Positions 1 to 14,037 of a DNA stretch of 64,000 bases are shown here, one piece after another. Position 1 is the first letter of the stretch, and each line of letters opens with the position of its first letter. A program made the position numbers and the translations under genes. The DNA is from an uncultured Lachnospiraceae bacterium (lineage in GTDB: Bacteria; Bacillota; Clostridia; Lachnospirales; Lachnospiraceae): the NCBI GenBank assembly GCA_947594855.1, contig CANQEL010000002.1:62001-126000 (forward strand), in the 5' to 3' direction. The notes beneath the pieces were generated by a model. The model did no database searches. It had not been told where the DNA came from and worked only from the letters and a program-made list of their open reading frames with translations.

Positions 1-4
1 TGAT

Positions 5-490
5 TTGACGGGAAATGTTCCTGCCATACTGCGCCCGGGATATATAAATCAGAATATGCTTGATAGTATACTGGGTGATGTGGTAAGGGACCCTGCAATA
101 GATAATAAAGTGGAAGGTGATATAAAACCAAAAGCGCCGGGAATGATGTACAGGCATTATGCGCCTGAAGGGGAACTTACGATAGTTGAGGGCGATATAT
201 CTGCAGTAACGGATAAGATTAATGAACTTATAAGGCTGTATGATGAAAATACTGTCGGCGTTATTACTACTACGGAAAACAGGAGGAGATATAATTACGG
301 AACCGTTGTATGTATAGGTTCAAGAAATGATGAGATTACTATAGCGCATAATTTATATGCAGTACTTAGAGATATGGACAAATGTAAAATAAAGCATATA
401 TTCATAGAGGGTTTTTCAAATGAGGGACTGGGAGATGCCATTATGAACAGAATCATAAAGGCAGCGGGACACAGGATTCTAAAAGTTTGA
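5..490 (+). CDS. C-terminal part of threonylcarbamoyl-AMP synthase (Sua5/YwlC type), truncated by window start
   Basis: ORF open at window start; GDIKPKAPGMMYRHYAPEGEL is typical of the Sua5 linker/C-terminal domain. Confidence 0.8.
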   Translation: MTGNVPAILRPGYINQNMLDSILGDVVRDPAIDNKVEGDIKPKAPGMMYRHYAPEGELTIVEGDISAVTDKINELIRLYDENTVGVITTTENRRRYNYGTVVCIGSRNDEITIAHNLYAVLRDMDKCKIKHIFIEGFSNEGLGDAIMNRIIKAAGHRILKV

Positions 491-504
491 AAGAAGGGTT
501 TTTT

Positions 505-984
505 ATGAAATATGACAAGGTGGTTTTTGTCGGAAACGGCAATACCAGCAGAAGTCCTATGGCGGAGGCAATATTTCTGCATCTGTATTCAGGCTCTACT
601 GAGGAACTTGAGGTTATGTCCAGAGGATTGGTGGTGCTGTTTGAAGAACCATATAATCCTAAGATAGAAACAGTGTTAAACGAACATGGAATTGAACTCG
701 TATCAAAATTATCGGTTCAGCTTATGCCTGAGGAACTTGACGGAAATGTGCTGGTTCTTACAATGGGATTTACCGATAAGCTGAAGATTATAGAAGATTA
801 CGGATTTGAAGGCGAAGTGTATACCCTTAAAGAATATGTGGGGAATGATGATGAACTTCTTGACCCGTATGGCGAGGATATGGATATATATGAGGCATTC
901 TTTGAAGATATGTATGAGGTTATGGAGCAGGTTGTAAAGAAAGTTGAAGATGAAATGAAAATGAATGGAGGGGATAAATCATGA
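505..984 (+). CDS. Low-molecular-weight protein-tyrosine-phosphatase-like protein
   Basis: VFVGNGNTSRSPMAEAIF resembles the P-loop of the LMW-PTP/ArsC-like fold; ATG at 505 preferred over the ORF track start. Confidence 0.75.
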   Translation: MKYDKVVFVGNGNTSRSPMAEAIFLHLYSGSTEELEVMSRGLVVLFEEPYNPKIETVLNEHGIELVSKLSVQLMPEELDGNVLVLTMGFTDKLKIIEDYGFEGEVYTLKEYVGNDDELLDPYGEDMDIYEAFFEDMYEVMEQVVKKVEDEMKMNGGDKS

Positions 985-1409
985 TAGCGATTGGAAGTGA
1001 CCACGGCGGTTTTGCATTAAAACAGGAAGTTATGGCATATCTTGAGGACAAAGGAATTGAGTATAAGGATTATGGTACTTATACTAAGGATTCATGCGAT
1101 TATCCTGTATATGCGAAAAAAGTTGCAAATGCAATACTTTCCGGAGAATGTGAAAAAGGAATACTTATATGCGGTACCGGTATAGGAATCTCAATTACGG
1201 CAAATAAGTTTAAAGGTATACGTGCGGCAGTATGTCATGACTGTTTTAGCGCTCAGGCGACAAGGGAGCATAATGATGCCAATATACTTGCAATGGGAGC
1301 CAGGGTAGTAGGACCGGGGCTTGCATTAAAGATTGTTGATACATTCCTTAATACGGAATTTTCAAATGATGAAAGACACATTAACAGGATAAAACAAATA
1401 GAAGAATAG
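981..1409 (+). CDS. rpiB: Ribose-5-phosphate isomerase B (RpiB/LacAB family)
   Basis: MIAIGSDHGGFALKQEV and CGTGIGISITANKFKGIRAAVCHD motifs. Confidence 0.93.
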   Translation: MIAIGSDHGGFALKQEVMAYLEDKGIEYKDYGTYTKDSCDYPVYAKKVANAILSGECEKGILICGTGIGISITANKFKGIRAAVCHDCFSAQATREHNDANILAMGARVVGPGLALKIVDTFLNTEFSNDERHINRIKQIEE

Positions 1410-1422
1410 TTGGTGAGATAAT

Positions 1423-2217
1423 ATGAAAATAGGATTTATTGGCTGCGGCAACATGGCAAAGGCCATAATTTCAGGACTTACAGACAGCAGAACTTTTAAA
1501 CCTGAAGAGATAATCGTATCGGATCATGACAGAAACCAGCTTCTTGATGCTAAAGACAGATACGGGGTAAATATAACGGCTAATAACAGTGAGCTTGTTC
1601 TTGAATCTGAAATGATTGTGCTTGCGGTGAAGCCTCAGGTTCTTTCTGAAGTCATAAATGAAATATGCGATACGGTAAGTGAAAATAAACTTATTATATC
1701 CATAGTGGCAGGACAGAGTATTAATAAAATTGAGAGTATGTTTGGCGGAAATATTAAACTTATACGCACAATGCCGAACACACCGGCACTTGCAGGCGAA
1801 GGAATGACTGCTGTGTGCCGTAACGGTAACGTTACTGACCTGGAGTTAGAGTATGCGCTTAAAATACTGACAAGCTTTGGTAAGGCTGAAGTTATACCGG
1901 AGAAACTTATGGATGCGGTTGTGGCAGTGTCGGGAAGCGCTCCCGCATATGTCGCAATGCTTATTGAAGCTATGGCTGACGCTGCAGTTATGGAAGGGAT
2001 GCCGAGAAAACAGGCCTATATGTTTGCAGAACAGACGGTATACGGAACGGCAAAACTTCTTATGGATACAGGGATGCATCCTGCAGAACTTAAGGATATG
2101 GTATGTTCTCCCGCAGGAACTACTATAGGCGCTGTAAAGGTGCTTGAAGAAAAGGGATTCAGGAGCGCTGTTATAGAGGCTATGGAAGAATGTGCGGATA
2201 TTTCCAGAAATCTATGA
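1423..2217 (+). CDS. proC: Pyrroline-5-carboxylate reductase
   Basis: GFIGCGNMAKAI Rossmann motif; VSGSAPAYV and SPAGTTIGAVKVLEEKGFRSAVIEA C-terminal signature. Confidence 0.95.
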   Translation: MKIGFIGCGNMAKAIISGLTDSRTFKPEEIIVSDHDRNQLLDAKDRYGVNITANNSELVLESEMIVLAVKPQVLSEVINEICDTVSENKLIISIVAGQSINKIESMFGGNIKLIRTMPNTPALAGEGMTAVCRNGNVTDLELEYALKILTSFGKAEVIPEKLMDAVVAVSGSAPAYVAMLIEAMADAAVMEGMPRKQAYMFAEQTVYGTAKLLMDTGMHPAELKDMVCSPAGTTIGAVKVLEEKGFRSAVIEAMEECADISRNL

Positions 2218-2304
2218 TTGTTTTACGGAAAACTATGATTTATTTTATAGACTTTGTATGTAAATAATGCTATAATAATTCAGATTGGCTGGAGATTATT
2301 GCAA

Positions 2305-2634
2305 ATGAAAGATAATGGAAAGAAAAAAGCGTCATCAGATATAAACGAGGTGGCAAAAGGACTTTCAATGGTTCTTCAGATAGGAATCAATATGATTGTT
2401 CCTGTTGCCTTATGCCTTTTTATCGGATATAAGCTTGACAGATGGCTTGATACGAATTATCTGATGATAATATTTCTTTTTCTGGGATTTGCTGCGGGAA
2501 TAAGAAGCGTATATGTTATTACGAAGAGTTTTTATGCAAAGGATTTGGAAAAGGAAAAAGAGGCGCAAAAGTATTTTGATGAGCTGTATGCTGAGCATGA
2601 AAAAAATGCATCGGATGATACAGACAGGCATTGA
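2305..2634 (+). CDS. AtpZ/AtpI-like small membrane protein of the ATP synthase operon
   Basis: Two TM segments, GYKLDRWLDTNYLMIIFLFLGFAAGIRSVY; upstream of atpI/atpB. Confidence 0.8.
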   Translation: MKDNGKKKASSDINEVAKGLSMVLQIGINMIVPVALCLFIGYKLDRWLDTNYLMIIFLFLGFAAGIRSVYVITKSFYAKDLEKEKEAQKYFDELYAEHEKNASDDTDRH

Positions 2635-2640
2635 TTATAT

Positions 2641-3063
2641 TTGGAGGAGTTTATGGAGCAGGGAAAGAGAACATATTATGAGATGCTTGCTGCCATAGTG
2701 TTCCAGTTGATTGTAATAGGGACGGCAGGGGCATTAATCAGTAAAGAATATGTTATGTTTCCCGTCAGTGTAATAATAGGCGGAGCAGTAGCGATGAGTA
2801 TTCTCCGCAATATGATGAAAAGCATTGATATTGCACTGGACCTTGACTCTGAAACTGCCAAAAAGTATGGCAGGAGACAGGCTATAATAAGAATTACACT
2901 TATGGGTCTTATACTCTGTATTGCATTTTACTGCAAAGATTATGTAGAGCCATGGGGAGTGTGCCTGGGAATTTTTACATTAAAATTTTCGGCATACCTT
3001 CAGCCTGTCGCCCATAAGTGTTTTGAGTTAAAAATAATGAAAAGGAGGATTAAGGATAAGTGA
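2641..3063 (+). CDS. atpI: ATP synthase subunit I-like protein
   Basis: Four-TM protein immediately upstream of atpB. Confidence 0.65.
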   Translation: MEEFMEQGKRTYYEMLAAIVFQLIVIGTAGALISKEYVMFPVSVIIGGAVAMSILRNMMKSIDIALDLDSETAKKYGRRQAIIRITLMGLILCIAFYCKDYVEPWGVCLGIFTLKFSAYLQPVAHKCFELKIMKRRIKDK

Positions 3064-3800
3064 TGTCAGTACTAGTTGCAGGCAGTGCGGAAAACCTGGA
3101 CTTTTTTATTGAAGGTTATTTCAAATTCAGGATGTTCGGGCAGACGTTGTATATTACAACGACACATGTATGCTTAAGTTTTGTGTTTGTTATACTGGTA
3201 GTGTTTGCGCTGGTTGCTAACAGAGCAATACGTAAAGCTGACCCACATAAGCCGCCTAAGGGATTTTTGAATGTTATTGAGCTTCTTGTTGAATCTGTTG
3301 ACAGTATGCTTGTAAGTTCAATGGGAGAAAAGCATGGGCCGAGATTTGCCAATTATGTAGGGTCGTTGTTTGGTTTTCTGTTATTATGTAACCTGAGTGG
3401 CCTTATAGGTTTAAGACCGCCGACATCCGATTTCGGAGTTACATTTCCACTGGCAATTATTACATGGTGTATGATTCAGTATAACGGAATCAAGTATCAG
3501 AAATGGGGCAAACTTAAAAGCCTGTTTGAACCGGTATTTCTGTTTTTCCCTGTAAATGTAATAAGCGAAGTGTCAACGCCTATATCCATGTCGTTACGTT
3601 TGTTCGGAAATATGTTTTCAGGAACGCTTATGATGGCACTCGTATACGGACTTATAAAAATAGGAAGTGTTAGTCTTGCGATAGTATGGCCGGCAGCGCT
3701 TCACGCATATCTTGACGTGTTTGCAGGCGTATTACAGGCATACGTGTTTACAATGCTTACCATGGTATTTATATATAACCAGATTGGTGAAGAAGCATAA
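3063..3800 (+). CDS. atpB: F-type ATP synthase subunit a
   Basis: SMSLRLFGNMFSGTLMM and AYVFTMLTMVFI motifs; operon context. Confidence 0.96.
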   Translation: MSVLVAGSAENLDFFIEGYFKFRMFGQTLYITTTHVCLSFVFVILVVFALVANRAIRKADPHKPPKGFLNVIELLVESVDSMLVSSMGEKHGPRFANYVGSLFGFLLLCNLSGLIGLRPPTSDFGVTFPLAIITWCMIQYNGIKYQKWGKLKSLFEPVFLFFPVNVISEVSTPISMSLRLFGNMFSGTLMMALVYGLIKIGSVSLAIVWPAALHAYLDVFAGVLQAYVFTMLTMVFIYNQIGEEA

Positions 3801-4109
<309 letters not shown>

Positions 4110-4148
4110 TAAGCCTATATAATTTAACTATTTTCGGAGAGGAGGCTT

Positions 4149-4714
4149 ATGATTTTGATTAGCAGTTTGGCAAATGTGAACGTACCTGCCATATTGTCAG
4201 AAGGAGGAATCTGGAAAAGGATATTCGGACTTGACGCGCAGACTCTTTTTGATACGGCAGTAACGCTTATTGCTATGCTTGTACTTTTTATGCTGCTTTC
4301 ATATCTTTTGTTCAATCCTGCAAGGGAGCTTATAAAGAAGCGCAGGGAATTTATTGAAAATGATATGGAAGAAGCCAGAAAAGATAAAGAGCAGGCAGCC
4401 ATATACAAGGAAGAGTATGATTCCAGGCTTAAGAATATTCAGAGTGAAGCTGACGAGATAATGAGCTCAACAAGGAAGAAAGCCCAGAAGCAGGAAACAG
4501 AAATTGTCAACGAGGCCAAAGAGGAAGCTGGAAGAATTATTAAGAGAGCTGAAAAAGAGGCAGAACTGGAGAAGAATAAGGCCAGGGATGAAATTAAACA
4601 GGAAATAATATCGGTTGCGACTCTTATGGCAGGAAAAATGATTAATGTTTCCATAGATGAAGCTACTCAGAATGAGCTTATCGATACTACACTTAAGGAA
4701 ATGGGTGATAAGAC

Positions 4715-4727
<13 letters not shown>
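4149..4727 (+). CDS. atpF: F-type ATP synthase subunit b
   Basis: N-terminal TM plus long charged coiled coil; between atpE and atpH. Confidence 0.95.
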
Positions 4728-6815
<2,088 letters not shown>

Positions 6816-6843
6816 CCCGGGGTAAACAGATTGGAGGATTATT

Positions 6844-7722
6844 ATGGCTACGATGAGAGACATCAAAAGGCGTAAGGAGAGCGTATCGAGCACAGGTCAG
6901 ATTACGAGGGCAATGAAACTCGTTGCTACTGTTAAACTGCAGAAAGCAAAAAACCGTGCCGAGAGCTCCAAGCCATATTTTAATCAGATGTATAAAACTG
7001 TTAATTCAATTCTTTCAAAGTCAGGAGATATAGACCATCCGTATATGCAGGGCAATGATTCAAAAAAGAAGGCTGTTATAGTGATTACTTCAAACAGAGG
7101 TCTTGCCGGAGGATATAATTCCAACGTTATTAAGCTTCTGACAAAGGATGAGAGATTTGGGGCGGATAATACGGTAATATATGCTGTAGGTAAGAAAGGC
7201 GCCGCTATATTTAACAGACTTGGATATGAAATAAAAAATGATTATTCAGAGGCGATAAATGCTCCGCTTTTTGCGGATGCGGCGGAGATAGGCAGAGATA
7301 TTCTTTCGGGATATGAAAACGGAGAGTTTGGAGAGATATATCTTGCATATACAATATTCAAAAATACCGTTACCCATATACCGACGCTGATACAGCTTCT
7401 TCCTATGGCAAAAGATGAGGCTGAGGCATCTGAATCTTTGGAGGAATCCGATACTGACAAACTTACGCTTATGAATTATGAGCCTGAAGCGGAGGAAACG
7501 CTTGCAATGATAGTGCCAAAATATATTAACAGCCTTATATTTGGCGCGCTGGTTGAATCAGTTGCGAGTGAAAACGGGGCAAGAATGCAGGCTATGGATT
7601 CTGCTACTAACAATGCAGACGATATGATAGCAGACCTTACACTTAAATATAACCGTGCAAGACAGAGCGCAATTACACAGGAACTTACCGAGATAATTGC
7701 AGGTTCTGCTGCGGTTGAGTAA
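6844..7722 (+). CDS. atpG: F-type ATP synthase subunit gamma
   Basis: MRDIKRRKESVSSTGQITRAMKLVA; ARMQAMDSATNNADDMI. Confidence 0.97.
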   Translation: MATMRDIKRRKESVSSTGQITRAMKLVATVKLQKAKNRAESSKPYFNQMYKTVNSILSKSGDIDHPYMQGNDSKKKAVIVITSNRGLAGGYNSNVIKLLTKDERFGADNTVIYAVGKKGAAIFNRLGYEIKNDYSEAINAPLFADAAEIGRDILSGYENGEFGEIYLAYTIFKNTVTHIPTLIQLLPMAKDEAEASESLEESDTDKLTLMNYEPEAEETLAMIVPKYINSLIFGALVESVASENGARMQAMDSATNNADDMIADLTLKYNRARQSAITQELTEIIAGSAAVE

Positions 7723-7734
7723 ATATTGGAATAA

Positions 7735-9159
<1,425 letters not shown>

Positions 9160-9176
9160 CACAGGAGGGTATGCAA

Positions 9177-9590
9177 ATGGCAGATAATAAAACATTCAGG
9201 CTTCAGGTTATTGCTCCTGAGAGAATATTCTATGAAGATGATGTTGATATGGTAGAGCTTAATACTACTGAAGGTGAAATAGGAATTTTGCCGGAACATA
9301 TTCCTCTTACTACGATTATTGCGCCGGGCGTACTCAGGATAACCAAAGGTGAGGAAATAAAGGAAGCAGCGCTCCACGAAGGTTTCATGGAAGTGCAGAA
9401 AACTTCCGTTACTGTTCTTGCCGAGTCCTGTGAGTGGCCTGAAGAGATTGATATTAAACGTGCTAATGAAGCTAAAACCCGCGCAGAAAGGCGTATAAAA
9501 AGCGGCGATGCCGAGATTAATATGACAAGGGCGGAAGCTGCGCTTAAACGTTCTCTTACAAGGCTCAGCCTTGCAGAAAAGTACAGATAG
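9177..9590 (+). CDS. atpC: F-type ATP synthase subunit epsilon
   Basis: LQVIAPERIFYEDDVDMVELNTTEGEIGILPEHIPLTT. Confidence 0.96.
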   Translation: MADNKTFRLQVIAPERIFYEDDVDMVELNTTEGEIGILPEHIPLTTIIAPGVLRITKGEEIKEAALHEGFMEVQKTSVTVLAESCEWPEEIDIKRANEAKTRAERRIKSGDAEINMTRAEAALKRSLTRLSLAEKYR

Positions 9591-9675
9591 ACATTTAGTT
9601 ACAGAATATTGCGCTATCTCAGATGAAGAAAATTCTTGAAAACCTATGCGAATTGTGATATATTGAGCATAAAGA

Positions 9676-9702
9676 GAGACACCTGCTGGTAACAGGTGTC
9701 TC
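9676..9702. repeat. Stable hairpin (10 bp stem) at the far end of the small toxin locus
   Basis: GAGACACCTG-ctggtaa-CAGGTGTCTC read directly. Confidence 0.7.
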
Positions 9703-9776
9703 ACAGGACTACCGATAGACGGTTAGCCCGAAATATGTTTAGCTAAAATAGCTGCACAGTTTTGCGGACGGGGCGG

Positions 9777-9878
9777 CTATTTTTCTTGTATTTTATTACT
9801 ATCTTTACCGATAGAATATCCAATTTCGAAGCAGGTCAAGCCAAAGCTTAACACTGCGATAAGTTCTAAAATATCCAT
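9777..9878 (-). CDS. Putative holin-like/TxpA-type type I toxin peptide (33 aa)
   Basis: Not in ORF track; reverse complement has GGAGGGCTGAGCCA RBS then MDILELIAVLSFGLTCFEIGYSIGKDSNKIQEK*; hydrophobic N-terminus and charged tail; GC-rich hairpin with U run just after the stop. Confidence 0.7.
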   Translation of the reverse strand: MDILELIAVLSFGLTCFEIGYSIGKDSNKIQEK

Positions 9879-10076
9879 TGGCTCAGCCCTCCTGTTCTAG
9901 ATTCCCTTGCAGGTTTATATGTAAACGGAGGGGTGCACCGTGTACAGATCAATACGATGTAAAATACAATCCCTCCGAAGAGGGCTAACCGCCTACCATC
10001 ATTGGTAGTCCCAAAGAAATTGTAACACATTAATATGAAGATTTCAATCTTAAATGTGTATATAAGGTAATACAAG

Positions 10077-10109
10077 AAAAGGTTATTGCAAATCCTGCAA
10101 TAACCTTTT
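10077..10109 (-). terminator. Rho-independent-type terminator for the 10128-11021 gene
   Basis: AAAAGGTTATTGCA-aatcc-TGCAATAACCTTTT inverted repeat downstream of the minus-strand stop. Confidence 0.8.
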
Positions 10110-10127
10110 CGTCATATAATAATCTCA

Positions 10128-11021
10128 TTACTGTACAGTAGTATCATTAAGACCACTGAGATCAAGTTCCTCGGCGTTTAACGCTTCTTCTGGAATCTCG
10201 AAATCTTCTGCATTGTTATATCCGGTATATTCCATTTCCACTATGCATTTGGAAATATCTACGTTTGCACTGGCATTAGCCTCCGCATCATCACCATTCA
10301 CAGTGTCAGAGATGGAGTCCATTGCCTTTGACATCATCTCCTGCATCATCTTAGTCATATCCAAAGACATCTTATAGAAGCTGCAGGATTCTTTATCAAG
10401 ATATAAGGTAATATTCAGATCCTCAAGGTCTTCGTAGAGAGATGAATCAATTCCAAAAGATTCCATCTGGCTCAGGATATCCGTTGAATTGACCATGTCT
10501 GCAAGCGCTTCGCCGTTAAGTGTTCCGGTAATCTGGTAGAGTTCCTTATCGTTTTCTGTCGTTTCGGTAAAAGTAAAGCTGTCTTTGCTTTTGACAAATG
10601 ATTCAAGGTAAAGTTCGCTGTTATAGCTGTTTAAGGATTTCTCAAATAATTCCTTATCCATGCTCTGTTTATACCATACGCCGCTCATGCCGGTATATGT
10701 GTAATAATTTTCGCCTTCGGCTGCCATGTACATCTCCATATCCTGGCTTCCGAGTTCACCCATATCCATTGTCATATTCATTTTAACTTTGTACGGGTCC
10801 GTAAATGCCGTAATGTCTCCTGTGGTAGTGGAACTTATTGACTGGCCTGCAGAACTCATATCCATCTGCATGGTGTATTTTGCAGTCATATTAGTCACTG
10901 ATTTGCTGTTTTCGTATGCTTTTTCCAGGAGCTCTCCTGCAGAAACCGTCTTTTTTCCGCAACCTCCCATTGTAAATAGCATAACAAGCATTAATACTAC
11001 ACTGATAATTCTTTTTTTCAT
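10128..11021 (-). CDS. Secreted lipoprotein, DUF6612-like
   Basis: Signal peptide with lipobox (LFTMGGC); repeated M-T-x-D-M stretches typical of LolA/LppX-like DUF6612 proteins. Confidence 0.65.
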   Translation of the reverse strand: MKKRIISVVLMLVMLFTMGGCGKKTVSAGELLEKAYENSKSVTNMTAKYTMQMDMSSAGQSISSTTTGDITAFTDPYKVKMNMTMDMGELGSQDMEMYMAAEGENYYTYTGMSGVWYKQSMDKELFEKSLNSYNSELYLESFVKSKDSFTFTETTENDKELYQITGTLNGEALADMVNSTDILSQMESFGIDSSLYEDLEDLNITLYLDKESCSFYKMSLDMTKMMQEMMSKAMDSISDTVNGDDAEANASANVDISKCIVEMEYTGYNNAEDFEIPEEALNAEELDLSGLNDTTVQ

Positions 11022-11158
11022 TTACTTTCTAATCCTCCTAAATATTTTATGAGGTTAAGTTTATCATTTTATATGTTGTTTGGCAAGAACTTATGACATA
11101 GTTGTAATTTATGGCCTGATATTATAAAATATATAATAATCAGCGGAGGAAAAATGTT

Positions 11159-12703
11159 ATGGAAGAAAAAATAAAAGTAAATAATCCCCTTATAGGGCAG
11201 GATTATCCTGATGTGGACATTATAAGGGTTTGCGATACTTACTATATGATAAGTACAACGATGTATTTTATGCCGGGCGGTGTAATATTAAGATCATATG
11301 ATCTGGCAAACTGGGAGATAGCAGGATATGTATACGATACTTTGGATAATACGCCTGCGCAGATGCTTGAGAATGATTCCAATATATATGGACAGGGTAT
11401 GTGGGCCGCTTCGTTAAGATATCATAAAGGCATGTTTTATGTGTGCTTTGTTGCAAACGATACGCATAAGACTTATCTGTATACATCAGAGAATGTAGAA
11501 GGACCATGGAAGAAAAAGACTATAGAGGGATTTTACCACGACTGTTCACTTTTATTTGATGACGACGACAGGGTATATATAATGTATGGAAACAGGACAA
11601 TATACATTACGGAGCTTGATGAAAACCTTGACGGACCGAAAAAAGGAGGCCTTCACAGAATAGCAGTTAAGGATGATGATGAGGCTATGCTTGGTTATGA
11701 AGGCTGTCATCTGTATAAAATAAACGGCAGATATTATGCATTTTTTATTCATAGCAGTAAAGAGGAATGGTTCAGGAGTGAAGCATGTTTTACCGCTGAT
11801 TCAATCGACGGGGAATTCAGGGGCGGAGATGTACTGAGAGACGATATGGGTTACAGACATTCAGGCGTTGCCCAGGGAGGAATTGTAGATACGCCGGAGG
11901 GTGATTATTATGCAATACTGTTTCAGGACAGAGGAGCTGTCGGAAGAATACCGGTGCTTATTCCGGTAGATATGTCAGGTGAGTTTCCGGTGTTTGGCGG
12001 GAATGGAAAGATTCCGGATAATATAGAGGTAACATCCACAAGACCGGGGTACAGGTATGAACCGCTTTATGCCTCTGATGATTTTTGTTATGTTCCCGGT
12101 GCAGATGGAAAAGTGAAATTGAAAAATGTATGGCAGTGGAATCATAATCCGCATAATGAATTGTGGTCAGTAACCGAAAGAAAGGGAGCGTTACGGCTTC
12201 ATTCAGGCAAAATATGCAGCAGACTTACACAGTCATATAATACTCTTACACAGCGTACTATAGAAACTGTGAGCGAGGCAGTGGTAACAGTTTCAGCAGA
12301 AGGAATAAATGATGGTGATTTTGCAGGTATTGCGGCGCTTCAGGGGTTGTATGGAGCAGTGGCGGTTACTAAGACAGAAGGCAGGTATGAACTTGTGATG
12401 TTTGAAAAAAATCCGGATACGGCAGATTCGTCTTCAGATGATGAAATTGAAAGAGAAAGAATACAGCTTAATTCTCCGGTCGTAAAGCTGAAATGTGTGA
12501 CAGATTATACAGACGGTAAGGATGAAGCAAAGTTTTATTATGAAAAAGATAATAAATGGATAATGGCAGGCAGCCCCAAAAAACTTTTTTTCAGGCTTGA
12601 CCATTTTACAGGATGCCGGTTTGCTTTATTTTATTATTCAACAAAACAGATGGGCGGATATTCAGATTTCATGAATTTTGAAATAAACTGCATACATAAA
12701 TGA
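11159..12703 (+). CDS. Glycoside hydrolase family 43 (beta-xylosidase/arabinosidase-like), no signal peptide
   Basis: NPLIGQDYPDVDIIRVCDTYYMISTTMYFMPGGVILRSYDLANWEIAGYV; C-terminal beta-sandwich. Confidence 0.9.
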   Translation: MEEKIKVNNPLIGQDYPDVDIIRVCDTYYMISTTMYFMPGGVILRSYDLANWEIAGYVYDTLDNTPAQMLENDSNIYGQGMWAASLRYHKGMFYVCFVANDTHKTYLYTSENVEGPWKKKTIEGFYHDCSLLFDDDDRVYIMYGNRTIYITELDENLDGPKKGGLHRIAVKDDDEAMLGYEGCHLYKINGRYYAFFIHSSKEEWFRSEACFTADSIDGEFRGGDVLRDDMGYRHSGVAQGGIVDTPEGDYYAILFQDRGAVGRIPVLIPVDMSGEFPVFGGNGKIPDNIEVTSTRPGYRYEPLYASDDFCYVPGADGKVKLKNVWQWNHNPHNELWSVTERKGALRLHSGKICSRLTQSYNTLTQRTIETVSEAVVTVSAEGINDGDFAGIAALQGLYGAVAVTKTEGRYELVMFEKNPDTADSSSDDEIERERIQLNSPVVKLKCVTDYTDGKDEAKFYYEKDNKWIMAGSPKKLFFRLDHFTGCRFALFYYSTKQMGGYSDFMNFEINCIHK

Positions 12704-12785
12704 AAAATTCGGAATAGAAATTAACTATTCAGGCAAAAATATGAATACAGTATAAGTTATGGCAGATAGTATTGGAGGAATTGCC

Positions 12786-13544
12786 ATGGAAATAATAAAA
12801 TCTGTATTCAGAAATGTAAAGATACGTATAGTATCTGCTGTATGCGCCTCGTTATGCGCAGTAATTCTTGTGCAGACTGTAGTGACGTTGTCTTTTTCAG
12901 ATGACACTGAAATTACGGAAGCCTTTGCAACTTCAGACGGTATTGTGATATCAGACAGGGAGGTTGAGGCTACTGCGAAACTGTCATTTAAAAAAGACAA
13001 TTTTTATCCTGAGTCGGAAAAATTCCTGGATGCTGTAAACAGGGCGCTGGAATTAGATAATGTATCATATGAGAAAGACGATGAAAAAATATGTATTAAG
13101 TTTAATGCGGCATCAGATAACTATGCTGTAAGCGGAGTTGTTACATGGTCGGAGGAACTGCAAAATACATATTTTCATTGCGTAGTGTGTGTAAATGAAA
13201 ACGTTTCCGATATTTCAGCTGTTAAGAAAATTCTTGATACTGTTCTTGATAAGCAGGGAACTGAGAATATTACCTATATACGTATAAATGCCGAAAAAAA
13301 AGGCGTTATGGATAAAAAAGAATGTAAGGAGTATGTAGGAAAGGTATTTAACAGAATTGATGCAAAAGAAGTGTATAATGGCAACGACGGTGTTTATGTG
13401 GCATACGGATATTCAAAAAAACTCACCGATACAATAACTGCTAATGATAAGCTTATTAATGTACAAGTGAGTCTTTCTTATAATGAAGCAAAAGATTTGA
13501 TGGAAATTTCGCTGGGATATCCGATAATCAACACTTCGTATTAA
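12786..13544 (+). CDS. Conserved hypothetical protein with N-terminal membrane anchor
   Basis: RBS ATTGGAGGAATTGCC then ATG; single N-terminal TM; no family recognised. Confidence 0.5.
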   Translation: MEIIKSVFRNVKIRIVSAVCASLCAVILVQTVVTLSFSDDTEITEAFATSDGIVISDREVEATAKLSFKKDNFYPESEKFLDAVNRALELDNVSYEKDDEKICIKFNAASDNYAVSGVVTWSEELQNTYFHCVVCVNENVSDISAVKKILDTVLDKQGTENITYIRINAEKKGVMDKKECKEYVGKVFNRIDAKEVYNGNDGVYVAYGYSKKLTDTITANDKLINVQVSLSYNEAKDLMEISLGYPIINTSY

Positions 13545-13906
13545 TAATAGCATTTCCTGTCCCAGTTGCGGCGGCATCTGTGACGTCTTCTTCGGTGAAG
13601 CATTTCATTTGCAAGAAGTGCAAGAATTATTCCTTCATCAATGTTATTACAGCCTGGCTTTTTGGAAACCCGGTGTGCTGTCTCAAACATTCTTAATTTA
13701 TCGGGATATTCATCAAACATATAGCTTCCTTCATATTCCAGTTTGTCACATTCACTGGTAATTGCATCTTCTATGCAGGACATTGATTCAGGAATGAGAC
13801 TCTGCATGTAGAAGTAGTCGTCATCTATAGAATCACTGCTGTCATAGTTATAAAAAGGAGAAAAAGGCATTTTGTTAAGACCGTCATTATATACCAAAAT
13901 AATCAA
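13541..13906 (-). CDS. Hypothetical protein with Arg/His-rich C-terminus (real start possibly ATG at 13873)
   Basis: ORF convergent with the previous gene; C-terminal RRRRHRCRRNWDRKCYY. Confidence 0.5.
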   Translation of the reverse strand: MIILVYNDGLNKMPFSPFYNYDSSDSIDDDYFYMQSLIPESMSCIEDAITSECDKLEYEGSYMFDEYPDKLRMFETAHRVSKKPGCNNIDEGIILALLANEMLHRRRRHRCRRNWDRKCYY

Positions 13907-14037
13907 CCTCAGTTTTGCAACAGATTTTTATAAATATTCTATGCATATTATGTCAAATTGTGAGTAAGTGCTATTGTAATTTTGACAAAATATCTGTAAA
14001 ATATACACGAATAACATATATGGTCAGAGGAGATATT

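Noticed and set aside
9866-10075. 69 aa minus-strand ORF in the toxin leader
   Set aside because: Covers the structured leader of the small toxin; no RBS-supported start and no family resemblance.
13915-14037. 41-residue extension of the C39-like protein
   Set aside because: Non-signal-like sequence before a good RBS (GGAGATATT) and ATG at 14038 with a proper TM start.
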